Positions 5,535 to 7,855 of a stretch of 7,855 bases of DNA are shown here, in pieces. A model generated the notes under the pieces. It worked only from the letters and a program-made list of their open reading frames with translations, ran no database searches and had not been told where the DNA came from. How positions within the stretch are numbered: the first letter of the stretch is position 1; each line of letters starts with the position of its first letter. Made by a program: the position numbers and the translations under genes. Source of the DNA: Parafilimonas sp. (GTDB lineage: Bacteria; Bacteroidota; Bacteroidia; Chitinophagales; Chitinophagaceae); the NCBI GenBank assembly GCA_023251275.1, contig JAHEZC010000102.1, forward strand, positions 1 to 7,855, given 5' to 3'.

Positions 5535-7169
5535 ATGTCAAAACAACTCTTCTTCGACATTGAAGCAAGAAACAGAATGAAAAAAGGCGTTGATATTTTA
5601 GCTAACGCTGTCAGAGTAACACTGGGTCCCAAGGGACGCAACGTGGTAATTGAGAAAAAATTCGGAGCACCTTCGATCACCAAAGATGGTGTGACAGTTG
5701 CAAAAGAAATTGAACTGGATGACGCCATTGAAAACATGGGCGCACAAATGCTGAAAGAGGTGGCATCAAAAACCTCTGATATTGCAGGCGATGGTACTAC
5801 TACCGCCACGGTACTTGCACAGTCAATCATCACGGAAGGATTGAAAAATGTTGCAACCGGCGCTAATCCTATGGACTTGAAACGTGGCATTGACAAAGCC
5901 GTTGAAAAAGTAGTAGAGCATTTGCAGGGCCAGTCTCAGACTGTAGGTACTGACAGTGCAAAAATTCAACAGGTGGCTGCTATTTCTGCCAATAATGATG
6001 AAGTTATTGGTAAGCTCATTGCCGAAGCCTTCGGTAAAGTGGGTAAAGATGGTGTAATCACTGTAGAAGAAGCAAAGGGCACTGAAACAACAGTAGAAAT
6101 TGTAGAAGGCATGCAGTTTGACCGCGGTTATATATCTCCCTACTTTGTAACCAACAGCGAAAAAATGCAGGCTGAATTAGAGAACCCCTATATCCTGATT
6201 TATGATAAGAAAATTTCTGCGATGAAGGATATTCTGCATATTCTGGAAAAAATTGCCCAGCAGGGTGCTCCGTTACTGATAATTGCTGAAGACCTTGAAG
6301 GTGAGGCACTGGCCACACTCGTGGTAAACAAGCTGCGTGGTACGCTGAAAGTAGCTGCTGTTAAGGCTCCCGGCTTTGGTGACAGGAGAAAAGAAATGCT
6401 CCAGGATATAGCCATTCTTACAAAGGGTTTGGTAATAAGTGAAGAACAGGGTTATAAACTTGAAAATGCAGACCTTACTTATCTTGGCCGGGCAGAAAGG
6501 TTGGTGATTGACAAAGACAATACTACTATCGTTGGTGGCAAGGGCAAGAAAGAAGATATTAGTGCACGTGTAAACCAGATTAAAGCGCAAATTGATACTA
6601 CAACTTCTGATTATGACCGTGAAAAATTACAGGAACGCCTGGCTAAGCTTAGCGGTGGTGTTGCAGTTTTAAATATTGGTGCTGCTACGGAAGTTGAAAT
6701 GAAAGAAAAGAAAGACCGTGTAGATGATGCTTTGCATGCAACACGTGCTGCTGTAGAAGAAGGTATTGTTCCCGGCGGTGGCGTAGCCTATATTCGTGCT
6801 ATAGAAGCACTACAGAATTTAAGCACTGCAAATGACGATGAAATCACTGGTGTAGCTATTGTAAAAAGAGCATTGGAAGAACCATTACGCCAGATAGTGG
6901 CCAATGCGGGGATCGAAGGTTCAATCGTTGTTCAAAAAGTGAAAGAAGGTAAAGGCGATTTTGGTTTCAATGCACGCACTGAAGAATATGAAAAATTGTT
7001 TTCTGCCGGTGTCATTGATCCTACAAAGGTTGGCCGTATTGCATTGGAAAATGCAGCTTCTATTGCAGGTATGCTCTTAACTACCGAATGTGTGGTCGCA
7101 GACAAACCTGAGCCTAAGCAGGCCGCTCCTTCAATGCCTCCAGGTGGTGGAATGGGAATGGATTATTAA
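5535..7169 (+). CDS. groEL: Chaperonin GroEL (Hsp60)
   Basis: GroEL builds the double seven-membered ring that folds proteins with ATP in the cytoplasm, together with GroES. The 544-residue product is full length (E. coli 548). Nucleotide-binding elements are present: [11 protein letters not shown] (28-38), GDGTTT (85-90, with the Mg/ATP aspartate D86) and the hydrolysis aspartate D398 in [10 protein letters not shown]. The chaperonin signature [12 protein letters not shown] is at 405-416. Apical-domain segments such as [14 protein letters not shown] and [18 protein letters not shown] are intact. The C-terminal tail is short ([13 protein letters not shown]) with one GGM-like unit, in contrast to the repeated GGM of E. 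coli. The start at 5535 gives the normal N-terminus one residue shorter than E. coli. It follows groES in the same operon and ends before a strong terminator. Confidence 0.98.
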   Translation: MSKQLFFDIEARNRMKKGVDILANAVRVTLGPKGRNVVIEKKFGAPSITKDGVTVAKEIELDDAIENMGAQMLKEVASKTSDIAGDGTTTATVLAQSIITEGLKNVATGANPMDLKRGIDKAVEKVVEHLQGQSQTVGTDSAKIQQVAAISANNDEVIGKLIAEAFGKVGKDGVITVEEAKGTETTVEIVEGMQFDRGYISPYFVTNSEKMQAELENPYILIYDKKISAMKDILHILEKIAQQGAPLLIIAEDLEGEALATLVVNKLRGTLKVAAVKAPGFGDRRKEMLQDIAILTKGLVISEEQGYKLENADLTYLGRAERLVIDKDNTTIVGGKGKKEDISARVNQIKAQIDTTTSDYDREKLQERLAKLSGGVAVLNIGAATEVEMKEKKDRVDDALHATRAAVEEGIVPGGGVAYIRAIEALQNLSTANDDEITGVAIVKRALEEPLRQIVANAGIEGSIVVQKVKEGKGDFGFNARTEEYEKLFSAGVIDPTKVGRIALENAASIAGMLLTTECVVADKPEPKQAAPSMPPGGGMGMDY

Positions 7170-7203
7170 TCGGAATAATGCGAATAGAATCATTGTTAAG
7201 AAT

Positions 7204-7236
7204 AATCCCGGATTAAAATCCGGGATTTATTTTTTT
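7204..7236 (+). terminator. Intrinsic terminator of groES-groEL
   Basis: AATCCCGGATT (7204-7214) and AATCCGGGATT (7217-7227) are perfect reverse complements; in RNA this folds as a 10-bp stem with a TAAA tetraloop. It runs into a T-rich tract (7226-7236). It starts 35 nt after the groEL stop. The 3' arm overlaps the stop codon of the opposing yhhN-like gene (7227-7229). On the minus strand the stem is followed by ATTATTCTT, so it may also end that transcript, less strongly. Confidence 0.88.
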
Positions 7237-7855
7237 ATAACCCTGATTGCTCCTTTTACGATTAAAAATTGTCCTGCTCCATACGTGATCATAAGAAAAA
7301 TGCCCGGAATTGGTTGCGCTATAAGGTAAAATTTATTAAGCGCCAGCATAGAATCAGAAAGCACAAACAATAACGGACCTGGTATGAAATATATATAAGC
7401 AAGCTTTTGTAATCGCCGGCTGTTCGCAGTATTGATTGCCGTCAGCAACATAAATCCAATGGTTACGGCGTATGCTGTAACGGGAATTTCAAAGTTTCGA
7501 TCGGTTAGTCGCGGCCACATTACCGAAAGAAGCCATGTAATAAAAGCTGAAATAAAAAGTGCGGATAAAAAAATCAATGGAATTCCTCTTTTGATAAATG
7601 CCTTGAGCCTGTAAAAAAATATAATATAGCAAATATGAGCGATCAAAAAACTGCCAAGCCCAAATGTAAAATAAGAAACATTGTTCTCGTTAAGCAATAA
7701 AACATCGCCCATAAAACAAAATAATAACGCAAGGCTTATCAATAAGCGTGAACGATGATGCGATGTATCCTGAGTGGATATATAAAGTAAAATGTAAAGC
7801 AACGGAATCAATAGCGGCTTTGTATAAAACCGGTAATCAGCAGCCTCGTTCAAAA
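7227..7855 (-). CDS. YhhN/TMEM86-family membrane protein, lysoplasmalogenase-like (partial)
   Basis: Proteins of this family (Pfam YhhN; animal TMEM86) are multi-pass membrane enzymes. Studied members hydrolyse the vinyl-ether bond of lysoplasmalogens to a fatty aldehyde and a glycerophospho head group. The 208 visible residues contain about seven hydrophobic segments and the family's conserved spots: TKPLLIPLL (11-19), GDVLLL with D50, GLGSFLIAHICY with H73 (65-76), LSDSMLALNKF with D167 (165-175) and GQFLIVKGA near the end. Full members have about eight helices, so the first helix is missing. The frame stays open to the window edge; the codon at 7851-7853 is TTG and most likely encodes an internal leucine. 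The true start lies to the right. Family membership is fairly sure. The substrate is not, because aerobic Bacteroidota are not known as rich plasmalogen producers. It is convergent with groEL. Confidence 0.82.
   Translation of the reverse strand, partial: LNEAADYRFYTKPLLIPLLYILLYISTQDTSHHRSRLLISLALLFCFMGDVLLLNENNVSYFTFGLGSFLIAHICYIIFFYRLKAFIKRGIPLIFLSALFISAFITWLLSVMWPRLTDRNFEIPVTAYAVTIGFMLLTAINTANSRRLQKLAYIYFIPGPLLFVLSDSMLALNKFYLIAQPIPGIFLMITYGAGQFLIVKGAIRVIKK

Noticed and set aside
1..7855. CRISPR array, tRNA, rRNA, insertion sequence, toxin-antitoxin or defence genes
   Set aside because: None was seen on either strand; all large frames are accounted for by housekeeping families.

Overview
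The window looks like a housekeeping stretch of a Bacteroidota chromosome, most likely Chitinophagaceae or a close relative. This rests on the style of the FtsK, LipB, RluD and GroEL proteins, on AT-rich intergenic DNA, on the absence of Shine-Dalgarno sequences before most starts, and on several copies of the Bacteroidota -7 promoter box TAnnTTTG just upstream of genes. The taxon is inferred from sequence features only; no search was run.

Layout, left to right. Positions 1-68 may hold the last codons of a gene that enters from the left. A non-coding stretch of about 336 bases follows. It contains an 11-bp inverted repeat (65-75 and 207-217) that encloses a short 9-nt-period array with a TWATCCG core. 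Next come ftsK (405-2963, +), a hairpin terminator shared with the convergent lipB (3019-3729, -), and a compact divergent promoter region of 80 bp. rluD (3810-4856, +) follows, then a 292-bp regulatory region, groES (5149-5430, +) and groEL (5535-7169, +). A strong intrinsic terminator lies after groEL. The window ends inside a YhhN/TMEM86-type lysoplasmalogenase-like membrane protein (7227 to the right edge, -) whose N-terminus is outside the window.

The genes do not form one pathway. They cover chromosome segregation at division (ftsK), lipoate biosynthesis (lipB), 23S rRNA pseudouridylation (rluD), protein folding (groES-groEL) and possibly ether-lipid turnover (yhhN-like). Only groES-groEL is a clear operon. 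ftsK/lipB and groEL/yhhN-like are convergent pairs separated by hairpins, and lipB/rluD is divergent.

I found no convincing new multi-gene system. The most interesting non-coding signals are the inverted-repeat element upstream of ftsK, three nested palindromes between the groES promoter candidate and its start codon, and the paired -7 boxes only 5-6 nt from the lipB and rluD start codons, which suggest leaderless or nearly leaderless mRNAs.
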